Shown here: one piece after another, positions 41,181-52,716 of the stretch
Position numbering within the stretch: the first letter of the stretch is position 1
Layout of the letters: the number at the start of each line of letters is the position of its first letter
DNA from: Rhodotorula mucilaginosa
Taxonomy: Eukaryota > Basidiomycota > Microbotryomycetes > Sporidiobolales > Sporidiobolaceae
Reading direction: 5' to 3'
Length of the DNA stretch: 64,000 bases
NCBI GenBank assembly: GCA_034406715.1
Contig: CP137866.1
Span: 496,001 to 560,000 of the forward strand
Position numbers and translations under genes: made by a program
Notes under the pieces: generated by a model
What the model was told of the DNA's origin: nothing
What the model saw: the letters and a program-made list of their open reading frames with translations, nothing else
Database searches by the model: none

Positions 41181-43646
41181 ATGCTGTCTGCTGCGAGGAG
41201 GTCAGTCCGCCTCCCAGTCCGCACTGGAGCTGCTCGCGCATTCGCCACCGAGCACAACCCGCCCACTCGCTTCGAGTCGTCGTCCGTCTTCCCCGACGAG
41301 CCTCAACAACCCGCAGTCAAGACCGATTCCATCCCAGGTACGTTCTCCGGGGTAGAGACCGATCTAGTACAGCGGTTGATTCGCGGGAAAGCACTCGCAG
41401 GTCCCAAATCGCGCGAGCAGAGCGCCGCCATCTCGCAGTTCCAGGACCCGAGGGCTCATGTCGTCGTCGCAGGTGCGTTGCATGCAGTCCCGCGATCGCA
41501 AGGATTCATGTGCGCTGACCTTCGCCATGGCACACTGTTGACCACAGACTACCTCAAGTCCAAGGGTGCGTCAAGCCAGGATCCTCCCCTCCCCACCTTG
41601 CGTCGGAGAAACAAGACCTCACGCTGCGCAACCTCCTCGCAGGCAACTACCTCGTGGATGTCGACGGCAACGAGATGCTCGACGTCTTTGCCCAAATCGC
41701 CAGGTGAGTCCCATCCGGACGAATCCGTCTTCCCCACTGCCGTCGGCTTGACTCTTATCAAACCTGTTTGTGTGCCGACCCGTACCGAATCTCACTCCTT
41801 TTCTTTTTCTCCTCGCAGTATCGCCATCGGATACAACAACCCGGAATTGCTCGCGCTGGCAAAGACCGTGAGTCGCTCTCTGCCGCAAGCCGATGTACCC
41901 CGGACCCGCACGCTCAACTTTTCGCTTCCTTTTTTTTTTTTTTTCCAGGATGAGTTCGCAACCGCTGCGTGAGTTGCCAAGCGCGAATTCGACGTTTGCG
42001 AAGAGGAAGAACTGAGACTCCTTGCTGGACAGCATGAATCGGCCGGCGCTGGGTTCGTTCCCGAGTGCAGAGTGGGCCGAAACCATTCACAGTGGCCTGC
42101 TCTCGGTCGCACCCAAGGGAACCCCTCACCTCTTCACCCAGGTTCGTCGCCTGGTCCACACACTCTCACGTCGCCAGTACTGATATCATCGTGAGCGAGC
42201 AGATGTGCGGTTCTTGCGCGAACGAGGGCGCGCTCAAAGCGGCGTTCATGGCCTACCGCGCTCGCGAGCGTGGTGAGAGCGGAACGCAGGACTTTACCCC
42301 CGAAGAAGTGCGTCTCTACAGCGTTTCAGCCGTCAAGAAAGCGAACAGAAACCTGACCGCGTTCGCATTTGGCACTGGCAGTTGAGTTCGTGCATGAAGA
42401 ACGCCAGTCCCGGCACGCCCGATCTCGTCGCCATGTCGTTCAAGCACGGTTTCCACGGTCGCCTGTTTGGTAGTCTCTCCCTGACTCGTAGTAAAGCCAT
42501 CCACAAGGTAAGTCCGGCCCGTTTGCTATGACCCACGTGAAATTCTAGCCTGCGAACCCGACTGACGAAGAACGACGACGATGTGGCACGGTATGCAGCT
42601 CGACATCCCCGCCTTTGACTGGCCCGCGGTCTCGTGGCCCGCGATCCAATACCCGCTCGACGAATTCGCCGCCGAGAACGCCGAAGCCGAAGCGCGCGCG
42701 ATCGCCAACGTCGAAGAGACGATCAAGGCGCAGGCCAAAAAGGGCAAGAAGGTTGCCGCGTTGATTGTCGAGCCGGTGCAGAGCGAGGGTGGCGACAACC
42801 ATGCGAGCCCCAACTTTTTCAAGGCGCTCAGGACTGTGACGAGGGTGAGTTTCGTTTTCATCCGTTCGGTCGGGTGGCGGTCGGGAGGTATCGGGATCGG
42901 AATGAAACACGCGCTGATCCTCGCGCTACTCGCTCTGCAGGAACATGGAGGTCAGTCTACATCTCTCATACAGCAACCGCGCACGTGCGGGTTGTGCCTC
43001 GCCTCGCGTTCTGGAGCAACAAGTCGACGCAACCGGTACCAGGCGCTTAAGCTGACTTTGGTCCTCCCGACTTGCTTCGCTCGCTTGCGCAGTCTTCCTG
43101 ATCGTGGATGAGGTGCAGACCGGTGTCGGCGCGACGGGCAAGTTCTGGGCGCACGAGGCGTGGAAACTCGACCACCCGCCCGACTTTGTCACGTTCTCGA
43201 AAAAGATGCAGGCCGCCGGGTTCTACCACAACGCCGAGACGCGCGCGTCGCACGCGTACCGGAACTACAATACGTGGTGCGGCGACCCGATCCGAGCCCT
43301 GCAGGCGCGCGAACTCATCTCGTTCATCAAGGCGCACGGGCTCGTCCAACACGCGGCCGTCATCGGCGACGAACTGTACTCGGCGATCGAGAACCTCGGC
43401 AAAAAGTACGGCGGGCAGATCAATAAACTTCGCGGCAAGAACTGCGGCACGTTCATCTCGTGGGACGCCGAAACGCCCGAGGCGCGCGACCGCTTCGTCG
43501 CCGCCATGAGGCAGCACGGCGTCGTCATGGGCGGGTGCGGCGAGAAGGCGGTGCGCCTCCGTCCGATGCTCGTCTTTGGCGACAAGCAGCTCGCCACCCT
43601 GCTCGACAGGATGGAGACAGTCATGAAGCAGGAAGCCGGTCACTGA
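41181..43646 (+). CDS. UGA1: 4-aminobutyrate aminotransferase (GABA transaminase), mitochondrial
   Basis: This PLP enzyme converts GABA and 2-oxoglutarate to succinate semialdehyde and glutamate. The N-terminus MLSAARRSVRLPVRTGAARA is rich in Arg and Ser without acids, a likely mitochondrial presequence. About twelve introns interrupt the frame. Family segments appear in order: NYLVDVDGNEMLDVFAQIA, SIAIGYNNPELLALAKT, DEFATAAMNRPALGSFPSAE, MCGSCANEGALKAAFMAYRA, MSFKHGFHGRLFGSLS, VAALIVEPVQSEGGDNHASP, LIVDEVQTGVGATGKFW and VTFSKKMQAAGFYH, which carries the PLP lysine. Two exons are very small: 18 nt at 41548-41565 and 10 nt at 42941-42950. The C-terminus ends MKQEAGH. Confidence 0.96.
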
Positions 43647-43846
43647 TCGGCGTCATAAGCGATATCCGGCGCTCCCAACATGTAGAAATCAAGATGATAA
43701 TGACTGCACTCCACGATACTATGATTCGGAATGACTGACTAGTAAGCATTTACTGAGAGTGTTACACGCGTGTACGGGTAAAAGAGAGCGTTATGTGCAT
43801 GCGGGGAGGTGCGCGCGGCGATACGTGAGTGAGAGCGTCTCGCCAC

Positions 43847-45637
43847 TTAGGCCGTCGAGAATGCGGTGTCACTAGTCGGACGAGTGGCGTTCGAGTGACC
43901 GATGGTGTTCGAGTGACCGGTGGCACTAGCCGGCCCGGTGGTGCTGGCGGGACCGGTGGTACTCTTAGGAGCGGTGGTGCTGGTGGCACCACCGGTGGCG
44001 CTCGAAGTGGTGCTAGCCTTGTCGTTGAGCGAAGTGAGACCGAGCTCGCGGGTGAGAGTCTCGGCGGGGCCTTCAACCGTGCGTTCGCACTTGCCGTGGT
44101 TGAGGAGGGTCTCCGGGTCGTGCTTGAGGGTGCTCTTGAGGTCACCACCGCCGGCGACAAAGCTGATGAGGCATGGACGACTTTGATTAGTCTCCAAAGA
44201 GTCGAGTACATCGGTGTTGCTCTCTTCCACTCACTCCTTGAGCGAGAGCGGCTCGTGCTGCACCGAGGCGTGCACGATCGGAGCCTCGACGACGGTGTGG
44301 TGGACCGGAATGGTCGTCTGTGAATGTTGAGAAGGTCGGCGGGAATCATCAGCATCAGGTCCGTGCAGCAATTGCTCAATGTCGCGGTGAGCGGAGCTTA
44401 CCTTGATGCGGTGGTGCTCGTGAGTATCGCGCTCGATAACCTGCACGACCCGGGAGCGATGGAGTAAGTCATCTCGCCTCAATCAGAGACAAACGCAATC
44501 GGGAGTTCCGCAGAAGACACGCACCGGCTGCACGACGTGGTGAACGACGTGGTGAACGTGCTCCTGGACGACCTCACCCTTGTCGACGATAGTGCGTTCC
44601 CGCGGGGCCTCGACAACTTCATCCCGGACAGTGTTGAGGCTCATGAACTGGTGCTTGTCCTCATCGGTCGCAACGTGCTGCTCTGCAATTCCGCGTCGAG
44701 TGAACGATATCAGTTAAAGGTTTTTTAGACTAGAGATAGGCGCTTGTCACGACGACTCACCCTTGATGTGGGTCTGCGGGACAATCTTTTGCTGAACCTG
44801 CTCCGCGCCGTGCTGCGTGTCGAGGACCGGCTGGACGTGGTGCTGAACGTGGTGAACTGCATGCGAGATAGTAGCCGTGAGTACTCCAATCATGATTCAG
44901 AGGTTCGAGGTCAACTCACTGTGGCGGTCAACCTCGCGAAGGCGCTCGACCTCCTCCACCTCGTGGTGGTGGCGGCGCTCGTCTACATTAACACATGCAT
45001 GTCAGCAGCGAGCTCTCCAAGCATGTATGCTTGGTATGACTCACGGACGACCGGAGCAAGGTGCTGGTGGTCGTGTGTTGCGGCCTTGGCGTCGTCCTCG
45101 CTCAAAATCATATCGCGCTTTGCGTGCTTGTGCTGGTCCGCAGGCGGGACGGCGGTCTCTTTGACGCGAAGGGCGTCATGCCTGTCAGGGTGGGAGCTGC
45201 TGTGGGAGCTGTTCGCAGAGAGAGGCGTCAGTCTTTCTGAATCGAACGCTTTCAGAAGCGGCAGCTGTCGAAATCGAGACCAAGCATGCGTAAGGCAGTT
45301 CGGCAGACTCACGTAGTAGGAACGACCGACTCGTCACGGAGAGTGTCGTGGGTCTTCTCGTGCTTCGCACCGAGGACGGCAGCGTCGTTGACGCGGTCGC
45401 CAGCGGAGGAGGCGGTCGGAGGGCCAACGACGTCGTTAGCCTTCGACGAGTGAGTCGAGCTCGAGTGAGTCGTCTCCTTGTCCGAGCCGTGCGAGAGAGC
45501 CTGCAGAGGACCATGCACGGCCGTCAGTATGTGTATAGGAGGTGGTTCAGACCAAATCGGAAGCAGGAAATCGCGATCGCAGCCGCAGCACAAAAGGATC
45601 GCGGACCCTTTTGACGCACCTGCTTGATCTTGTTCAT
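43847..45637 (-). CDS. Histidine-rich, allergen-like protein of unknown function
   Basis: About seven introns split this gene. The first exon is MNKIKQ, joined to ALSHGSDKETTHSSSTHSSK. The central part is His/Val/Gln-rich with repeated units of the form HHVVQPV (HVHHVVHHVVQPV, VVHHVQHHVQPVL, VIERDTHEHHRIKV, HHTVVEAPIVHASVQHEPLS). The C-terminal exon contains a SFVAGGGDLKSTLKHDP segment, a conserved-looking CERTVEGPAETLTRELGL, and a Thr/Gly/Ser-rich tail built from six GPAS/GHSN-type repeats. I recall similar architecture in basidiomycete proteins annotated as allergen-like, but no biochemical role is known to me. No signal peptide is present. Metal binding through the histidines is a guess. 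Confidence 0.65.
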
Positions 45638-46476
45638 GTTGAGGGATGTATAGAGCAGCTAGAGTAGAACTGCTGAGTATGCGTTTCGTTCGGAATGGTG
45701 AGGAAGGGAAGAGAGCACAGCGATTTCCAGCACGACGTAGTTGATCTCGAGCGACGAGCGACGTCGGCGCAGAGTTTGACGTCGGCTCCGTCATTGACCG
45801 ACCCCACGGTTTCAGCTGCGCTGCGCTGGCAGCTCGGTCATAGGAGGTACCCGGTGCCACTCGAGTATTCTTGGGTTCGATCTGTATATGCAATGAATGG
45901 CCCTGACCGAGAAACATTAGCGCCTATACAGGATCGCCTATAATGCGCAAAAACTGCGAGCACTGACGACATCTTCGGCCTCGCGGCAGCTGAAGAAGTA
46001 GAGCCAGCTCTATGGTCCAAGGGACTCACTCCTTATGCATGATACATCCCCTCGCCGATCATGTGTGAAACACGCCGCAAGTTCCGGTACGTGCCTGAAA
46101 CGACGAAGTAAAAAGTCGAGCGTGAAGCTGTCCTCAGAGGAGACGAGAGGGCTTCCGCTCGTTCACGCCACTCTGTATGTACGCCGCTTATATCGTAAGT
46201 ATTTGCCTACATACGGACTTCTCAAGCGCATTCGCGATGACTGAAGGGCAGTGCTTAGCTGTGCACAAGCACAGAAACCGTACGTACGTCTTGCCTCGAC
46301 GACGGATCGACCTCCACCGCGGTGATGGTCCGCTTGTTGCAACGCCTCTTTCCCTCCTCTCTAGAGACAATAATCCCGTTTGACTCTGTACATACAGCGG
46401 GTTGCAAGCGAGTCGTTGATGTGTGTGCCGTCTAACAACATCCTCGGGGCATATTTTTTTGCTTCGGACTCGCGAC
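45638..46476. promoter_or_regulatory. Promoter region of the His-rich gene and BIO2 3' flank
   Basis: These 840 nt have no recognised gene. Base composition is less GC-rich than in the coding parts. Confidence 0.5.
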
Positions 46477-48330
46477 CTAAGCCGAGACCTCGGCTTGCGC
46501 TGCGGAGGCCTGATCAGCGCTGCCCGCCTTGCGCGCTTCGGTCGCCTCGAGTGCGCTCTGGTTCTCCTTCATGCGGACGGTGGTGCTCTCGAACGAGCCC
46601 ATCCCTTTGAGGCCCCAGCGGCCGAGCATGGCGTGGTCCTCATCCCAGCCCGAAGTCGGAGTCGTCAGCATGCGCTCGCCCTGCAATTGGCAGATAAAAG
46701 TGTCAGCGTGGCCGAGAAAAAAGGCAATAAGAGGGCCTTGTGGTGATCACGCACGGTGAAGATGGCGTTGGCGCCGGCCATGAACGCCATCGCCTGCTCA
46801 GTCTCGGAGTACTCGATGCGGCCAGCCGCGAAACGGATGATAGAGCTGCGAGTAGAAATGCCGCGAGCAGGCGTGTATGTTCAGAACATCAGTCTTCGAG
46901 AGAATCGCGAGAGGAGCACGGAACAAGAAAATTACGCACGTAGGCAGGACAATGCGCGCGGTTGCGATCGTGCGGAGGAGCTCCTGGATCGTGACTTGCT
47001 GGTTACCCTCGAGCGGAGTACCCTTGATAGCGACGAGAGCGTTCACCGGGAACGACTCGGGCGGCTCGGGAAGCCTGTAGGTAGACGGATCAGCATCCCT
47101 TCTGCGCCATGTGAACGGCACCGGCTTGCGGGAGAAGCTCCTCGAGCGGCACTTGATCCGCAAGCCGGAAACCGGAGACGGAAGCCGGACAGGGAAACGC
47201 ACTGGCTCATCTCGTAAATCAAGCCAACACGGTCGCCGTCCTTCTCGCCAAGACCGACGATTCCGCCACTGCAGACGCTGAGGCCGGCAGCGCGGACCGC
47301 CTCGATGGTCTCGAGGCGCTCGTCGTACTTGCGCGTGGTGATGACGGAAGGGTAGAACTCGCGCGAGGTGTCGAGGTTGTGGTTATAGGCGGTCAGGCCG
47401 GCTTGCTTGAGCTGCTGGGCCTGTTCGGGGCTCAGCATGCCGAGCGTGGTGCAGACCTCCATGTCCATCGCACTGTGCGAATCAGCAAACAGGACGTAAG
47501 CCTGACTGTCGCATGGACATAGCGTCTGCGAAATCGCAAGATTAGTCCCAATGAACAGCACGCACCGAACTCCCTCGACCATCTTCAAGATGCGCTCGAA
47601 CCCGCGTTTCCGCCCGTTCATGTCACGCCATGCCGCTCCCATGCAGAACCTCGTCGAGCCATTCGCCTTGGCCTTCCTCGCTTCGCTGTGTGTGGTGGCG
47701 AGAGAAGCAAGTAAGAAAAGGTGGGATCGATATCAGCCAATCGATCTCTCGGCGAAATGCACGATAGCCCGAGGGATTGGCCTTACGCGAGCACCGTCTC
47801 GACGTCCGTGAGCTTTTCCGCCTTGAGGCCGACTTGGTCGGCGTACCGAGAAGACTGGGCGCAGTACTTGCAGTCTTCGGAGCAGCCGCCCGTCTTAATG
47901 TTGAGCAGAGTGCAGAGCTGGACCTGGTCGGGCGGGTGGTTCAGGCGGTGGACAGAGGCCTGCGTGGAATCGAATGGGTTCAAGTATGCACAGAAGCGTA
48001 CGAGCGCGCAGAGGATTCGAGTCCGCCTTGAGTCAGCCAATCGTCCGGATCGCGGATGCGGGGGAGGAGGAAATGGTTGGGACGGCGGTCCTGGCGTAGA
48101 GAACTCACAGCTCGGAAGATGAGCTCCATCAAGGGCGAGTCATACACCTGCTGGACCTCTTCGCGCGTCCAGCCTTTCCCCGGTGCGGCAGCTTCGACGG
48201 CAGACGCGAGCGAACGGATTTGCAACGCGTTCGCGGGAGCGGTTCGAGGGCGCGGAGAGTGGGCGAGTCCTCCTCGCGAGCGCACAGCGCCGCAGAGCGT
48301 CGTCAGGAGCGTCCGTGGAGCAGCAGACAT
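46477..48330 (-). CDS. BIO2: Biotin synthase, mitochondrial
   Basis: This radical SAM enzyme inserts sulfur into dethiobiotin. The N-terminus [20 protein letters not shown] is a plausible mitochondrial leader. Exons then give [40 protein letters not shown] and [16 protein letters not shown], whose CxxxCxxC binds the radical SAM cluster. Downstream are [73 protein letters not shown] and [19 protein letters not shown]. These supply the second cluster ligands and the SAM pocket. A 20-residue Ala-rich tail extends the usual C-terminus. Five or six introns are inferred. The start is 907 nt from the divergent MnSOD upstream start. Confidence 0.96.
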
Positions 48331-49236
48331 CTCTGTTGCTGGGCCTTTTGGGGATGAAGAGTCGAACAAGGAGGTGCGAGTTGGGGAAGTCTGCGGCACG
48401 CCGGCGGAGACGATAAGAATTTTTTGCCGCTGTCCATATGTATATTTTTGTGATCACATATAGTTTACAGGAGGGCTTAATTACACTAGCGCATACTTGA
48501 AGCGCCGCGCGCCGGACAGAGGAGAATATACCCTCTCCCTCGATTTGATTCCGCAGCGTTTGACTGGAAGCTACCTGCGGCGCGACCCGTCATCGGATGT
48601 GACATTACCGAAACCACTGTGCAATGCGTATAAGGAGTGATCTGGTCCGGGTGGCTGGTCCGGAAGGCTGTCCTGATCGCGGGCGCTGCGAGGCCAGGTG
48701 GGTCCGCAAACTGACGAGTAATAGCGACGAGTGCCTGACGGAGTCCGCCCGCCGCTATGCATAGTTGCGGGCTGTCATGAAGGATATTGCATCGCCGAGC
48801 TGGGCGTGAAACGTACTCGTTCCTGTCGAGCCACCCGAGCCGGAGCTGTACGGGCAGGACAGAGTTTGTCCAACACGCGAAGAGCGAGACCGGAGAGCGG
48901 CTGGAAGACGAGGAGCATTTCGGAGCGGCATTGCGTGGCCAATAAGCCTTCGAATCGTGGCCGAAGAGCTCTAATCGACTGGTCGCGGCGCCAGCGTCAA
49001 GGTCTGAAAACGGTTTCAGGTAGCCGTCGAGTTGGTCAGCAGCGGTAGGAGGCGAGCAGGTGGTAGGTGACAACGGATGCAACGAGGGCAGACGCCTGAG
49101 GACCGGATGGGCTGCTTGAAGAGGTTCATGCCTCGACAGAGCTCAGCAAGCCAACGTGTCGAGTTGCGGATGTGGATGACCCGGACCACTTCGACTTGGC
49201 CTCGCGACCTTCTTCTCCCTCTCGACCTCGCACCCT
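48331..49236. promoter_or_regulatory. Divergent region BIO2 / MnSOD
   Basis: No gene is supported in these 906 nt. A minus-strand frame of 198 codons (48486-49082) looks like chance, since it lacks any domain. Promoters of both genes must lie here. Confidence 0.5.
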
Positions 49237-50724
49237 ATGCTTCGCGCCAGTCTCGTCAGAATGTCCGCCTTCAACAAGCTCCCCGCTGTCCTCCCCCAGC
49301 TCGCCTACCCTTGTACGTCCTTCCCCCGAGCCTGTCCGTGCACTCTCTGGGTCCGCCCAGCGAGGGGACGCCAAAATTCGATGCGTCAGAGGTGCCTCCG
49401 CGTCCCAACACAGCCGCGCCGAGCGCACAACTGGCCATGCGAGCAACTGCACAGACTCTAGTCATGCTTTAGCGAGGTCCAGCAGCCTCGGCGCGCTGGT
49501 GTTGACGCTGTCCGAGCGACCGCCCGAATCGAGGGTCCGACCAGCCGCGGTCAAGCCGAGAGCAGGGACGCTGACCCTCTAGTACGCGCACGATACAGAC
49601 AATGCCCTTGAGCCGGCGATCAGTGCCCAAATCATGTATGTCCCGCCTCTCGCTCGACCTCTTTAGCACCGTGGCTCCTCTCCCCCGCGGCAAGCAACTC
49701 GCTGACCCCCTCGCAAATTGCCCGCGACTGAACGTAGGGAGCTGCACCACTCGAAGCACCACCAGACCTATGTCACCAACCTGAACAAGGCGCGCTCTGT
49801 CCCCTCTCTACCTTGCGTGGGCCTCGTCGAAGGCGATGACTAATTGCTGCAATTTTCTCCACTTCGGCTCGCTCGGCTTCCTTCGCGTTCATCCGATATC
49901 AGGCCCAGGAGGACTACACCACCGCGACCCAGGCCCAGGACATCAAGAAGCAGATTGCCCTCCAGGCTGCCATCAAGTTCAACGGCGGTGGTGAGTAGCG
50001 CCGGACTTTTGCGCACGAAGGGACGCGGTGGACTTACAATCTCTTCGTCTTTGCCCCTTGCCAGGACACATCAACCACGTGGGCCAGCACGAAGATAAAG
50101 TATGCGCACCCAGCACTCACTGACCGTCTGCATTGCCCGAAATAGACCCTCTTCTGGGAGAACCTCGCCCCCCAGTCGTCGGGCGGTGGCCAGTTCCCGT
50201 CGTCGGGCAAGCTCTACGACCAGGTCCAGCAGGACTTTGGCGGCCTCGACGGACTCAAGAAGGCTGTCAACACTGCCGCTCTCGGCATCCAGGGCTCCGG
50301 CTGGGCGTGGCTCGGCTACAACCCGCAGACCAAGAAGGTGCGGTCATCTGCTTCCCGTCCGTCTCGGATCCGCTTACTGACCACGTTGTGATGCGCGAAC
50401 AGCTCGAGACGGTCACCACTGCCAACCAGGACCCGCTCCTCGGCTACGTTCCCATCGTCGGCGTCGACATGTGAGTCTTCATGGCGACGTTTCACGGCGG
50501 TTCGAAGCCACTGACTTTGCTTTTTTACGGCGAAACAGGTGGGAGCACGCTTACTACATTGACTACGTACGTCAACCCATGGCTCCGAGAAAGTGCGAAG
50601 GCAGAAGCTCACGCCGACTTTGGCTCTTGACCTTCTGCAGAAGAACGTCAAGGCGACCTACCTCGACAACATCTGGTCGGTCATCAACTGGAAGAAGGCC
50701 GAGGAGCGTCTCGCCTCGGCTTAA
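49237..50724 (+). CDS. SOD2: Manganese superoxide dismutase
   Basis: The enzyme disproportionates superoxide. After MSAFNKLPAVLPQLAYP the spliced sequence gives YNALEPAISAQIMELHHSKH, then HQTYVTNLNKA, QEDYTTATQAQ, AIKFNGGGHINH, TLFWENLAPQSSGGG, GSGWAWLGYNPQTKK and VGVDMWEHAYYIDY. Metal ligands are the His in ELHHSKH, the second His in GGHINH-type context, and Asp and His in DMWEHAY. GGQ-rich active-site features favour Mn. Two in-frame ATGs exist: 49237 (adding MLRASLVR) and 49261. The upstream one could supply a mitochondrial leader; the downstream one has a better context (A at -3). The first intron is 286 nt and about seven introns are present. One intron has two possible donors (see findings). 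Confidence 0.95.
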
Positions 50725-51095
50725 GTGGACCTCTTCCCGTTTGCTCGGGAAATCCGCTCGCGTCGCCTCCGTAGGATGCCCGAGCGTCGTCTCCCGCAGC
50801 GACAAAATCGTCCACCTCTTGTTTAGGGCCTCGCTTGAAATTCACAAGTCAGTTTGAAGTGCTCCATTGTCCGTTTGTGAAAGGCAGAGATTGGAAAGAG
50901 CGATGTTGAGAGATCTGGATGGTGCATATCAAATTTGGTGTTCGCTGCCGTCGAGATCGCCCGCCCGCCCTTTGTCAAGTTCCGCATGTCATTGTTTTCG
51001 GCGGCTTCCCTACTTCCACACATCGGCACCAAGCGCCAGCAGTCCGATACAGCGGATCGAGCTATACAAGAAGAACCGCTCAACACTCGCCCGGC
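50725..51095. promoter_or_regulatory. Intergenic region MnSOD / SDR
   Basis: 371 nt on the plus-strand side, holding the MnSOD 3' end and the SDR promoter. No gene is seen. Confidence 0.5.
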
Positions 51096-52544
51096 ATGAC
51101 TTCGCTGCTCCGCTCTCTCGCTTCCAAAGCCGGCTTCTCGAACGGACGTGACTGGCAGCCGGAGACTGGTCTCGCCGATCTGACGGGCAAGGTGAGCCTA
51201 CAAGGCTGTCCTGGGTCGAACCGTGCTCACACTGCGCTCGCGTCTACAGGTCGCTGCCGTTACGGGTGCGAACGAAGGGATCGGCTTCATCACGGCGCGG
51301 GAGCTCCACAAGAAGGGCTGCAAGGTCTTCCTCCTCTGCCGTAACGAGGAAAAGGCGCAAGACGCGATCAAGCGCATCAACGAGGCGACTCCAGGTCAGC
51401 CGGACAACCTCGTCTTCGTTCCGTTCGACTTGACCGACATCCCGAGCGCGAAAAGGGCTGCGGATGCAATCTCGAACCAGGTCTCGCGCCTCGACATCCT
51501 CGTCAACAATGCCGGTATCATGGCGTGGCCTTACGAGCTCAAGAATGGTATCGAGGTGCAGTTTGTGCGTTTGGCGTTACCTTGGTCTCGGCCCACCTCT
51601 GAGAGCAAGCTGGCTGAAACTGCGCGAGTCGAATTTCTTCGCAGTCGAACCACACTGGCCACTTTGCCCTCACCAAGCACCTGCTGCCGCTCCTCGTCAA
51701 GACTTCGAAGCAACCTGGCTCGAGTGTCCGCATCGTCAATGTCTCCTCGATGGGTACGCTTTCTCTTGCTCTCTTCCCGAGGGCAGGGACTGATCCAGCA
51801 TGGGCTGCCCGCAGCGCACAAGTTCAGTCCGAAGCCGGACTTTTCAAGCCTAGAGGCTGTCAACAGGGAGATGAGGTCGACCTGGGAGCGGTACGGTCAG
51901 AGCAAGCTCGTACGTGCTCTTCTTTGATAACGTGCGCATGCAGAACCCGGCTCACGATCTCTTTCGATCCTCGGTTCCGCGCTTAAAGGCCAACATCCTC
52001 TTCTCTGTCGCTCTGCAAGATCGTCTCAAGGATGAAAAGATCTATGTGGGTCCTCTAGACGAAATCTCCCGTGGTCTCTTTGCCGACTTTTGCACATTCA
52101 GGTCAACTCTCTCCATCCGGGCAACATCAACACGACGCTCACTCGCGGACCCGCGGCTTCTTACGGTCGCGTGGTTGTACGTCCTTATACCTCGAGGGTG
52201 CTTGCCCCCCTTGCCGTACAGGAGCCCCCGCTCACGTGACGTTCCTCACGCGCAGGGCATGATGCAACCGCTCTGGAACCTGTTCGGCATGACTCCCTTC
52301 GAAGGCGCCAAGACGCAGCTCTACCTGGCCGGCTCGCCCGAAGTCGAAGAGAAGAACTACCGGTGCGTCTGCGAGGCAGACATTCTCAGAATAAACTCGT
52401 GCACTGACTAACGATGGACACGTGAACAGCGCCATGTACTTTGTCCCGATTGCGACTCCCGCTTCCACCACCGCCTACGCGCAAGACAAGGAGCTCGCCG
52501 AGCAACTCTGGAAACTGTCAGAGGACATTGTCGCGCAGGCCTGA
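51096..52544 (+). CDS. Short-chain dehydrogenase/reductase (retinol-dehydrogenase-like)
   Basis: This is an NAD(P)-dependent oxidoreductase of about 330 residues. The N-terminus MTSLLRSLASKAGFSNGRDW is followed by DLTGK joined to VAAVTGANEGIGFITAREL, the TGxxxGIG cofactor site. The order continues with VFLLCRNEEKAQDAI, LDILVNNAGIMAWPYELKNG (the NNAG motif), a NHTGHFALTKHLLPLL segment, VRIVNVSSMG (catalytic Ser region), and YGQSKLANILFSVALQDRL with the catalytic Tyr and Lys. VNSLHPGNINTTLTRGP follows. Six or seven introns are inferred. The extended classical pattern resembles the WWOX/RDH11 group. The substrate is unknown. Confidence 0.9.
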
Positions 52545-52716
52545 TCAGGTCTTGTCGGCGCGGCTCATCTCGTCTTTACTACGCCCTTGTCAATATCTTC
52601 ATGTCAATGTTATGTTCAGATCTGTCAACAGTTTCAAAGCAAAGCAGAAAAGGGAGCGAGAGCGAGTCTACTGCTAATCGTCAGGCAGAAACATGCACCA
52701 CCGACCGAGACCGTGC

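Noticed and set aside
48486-49082. A 198-codon minus-strand frame between BIO2 and MnSOD
   Set aside because: No motif, irregular composition and no homology that I recognise.
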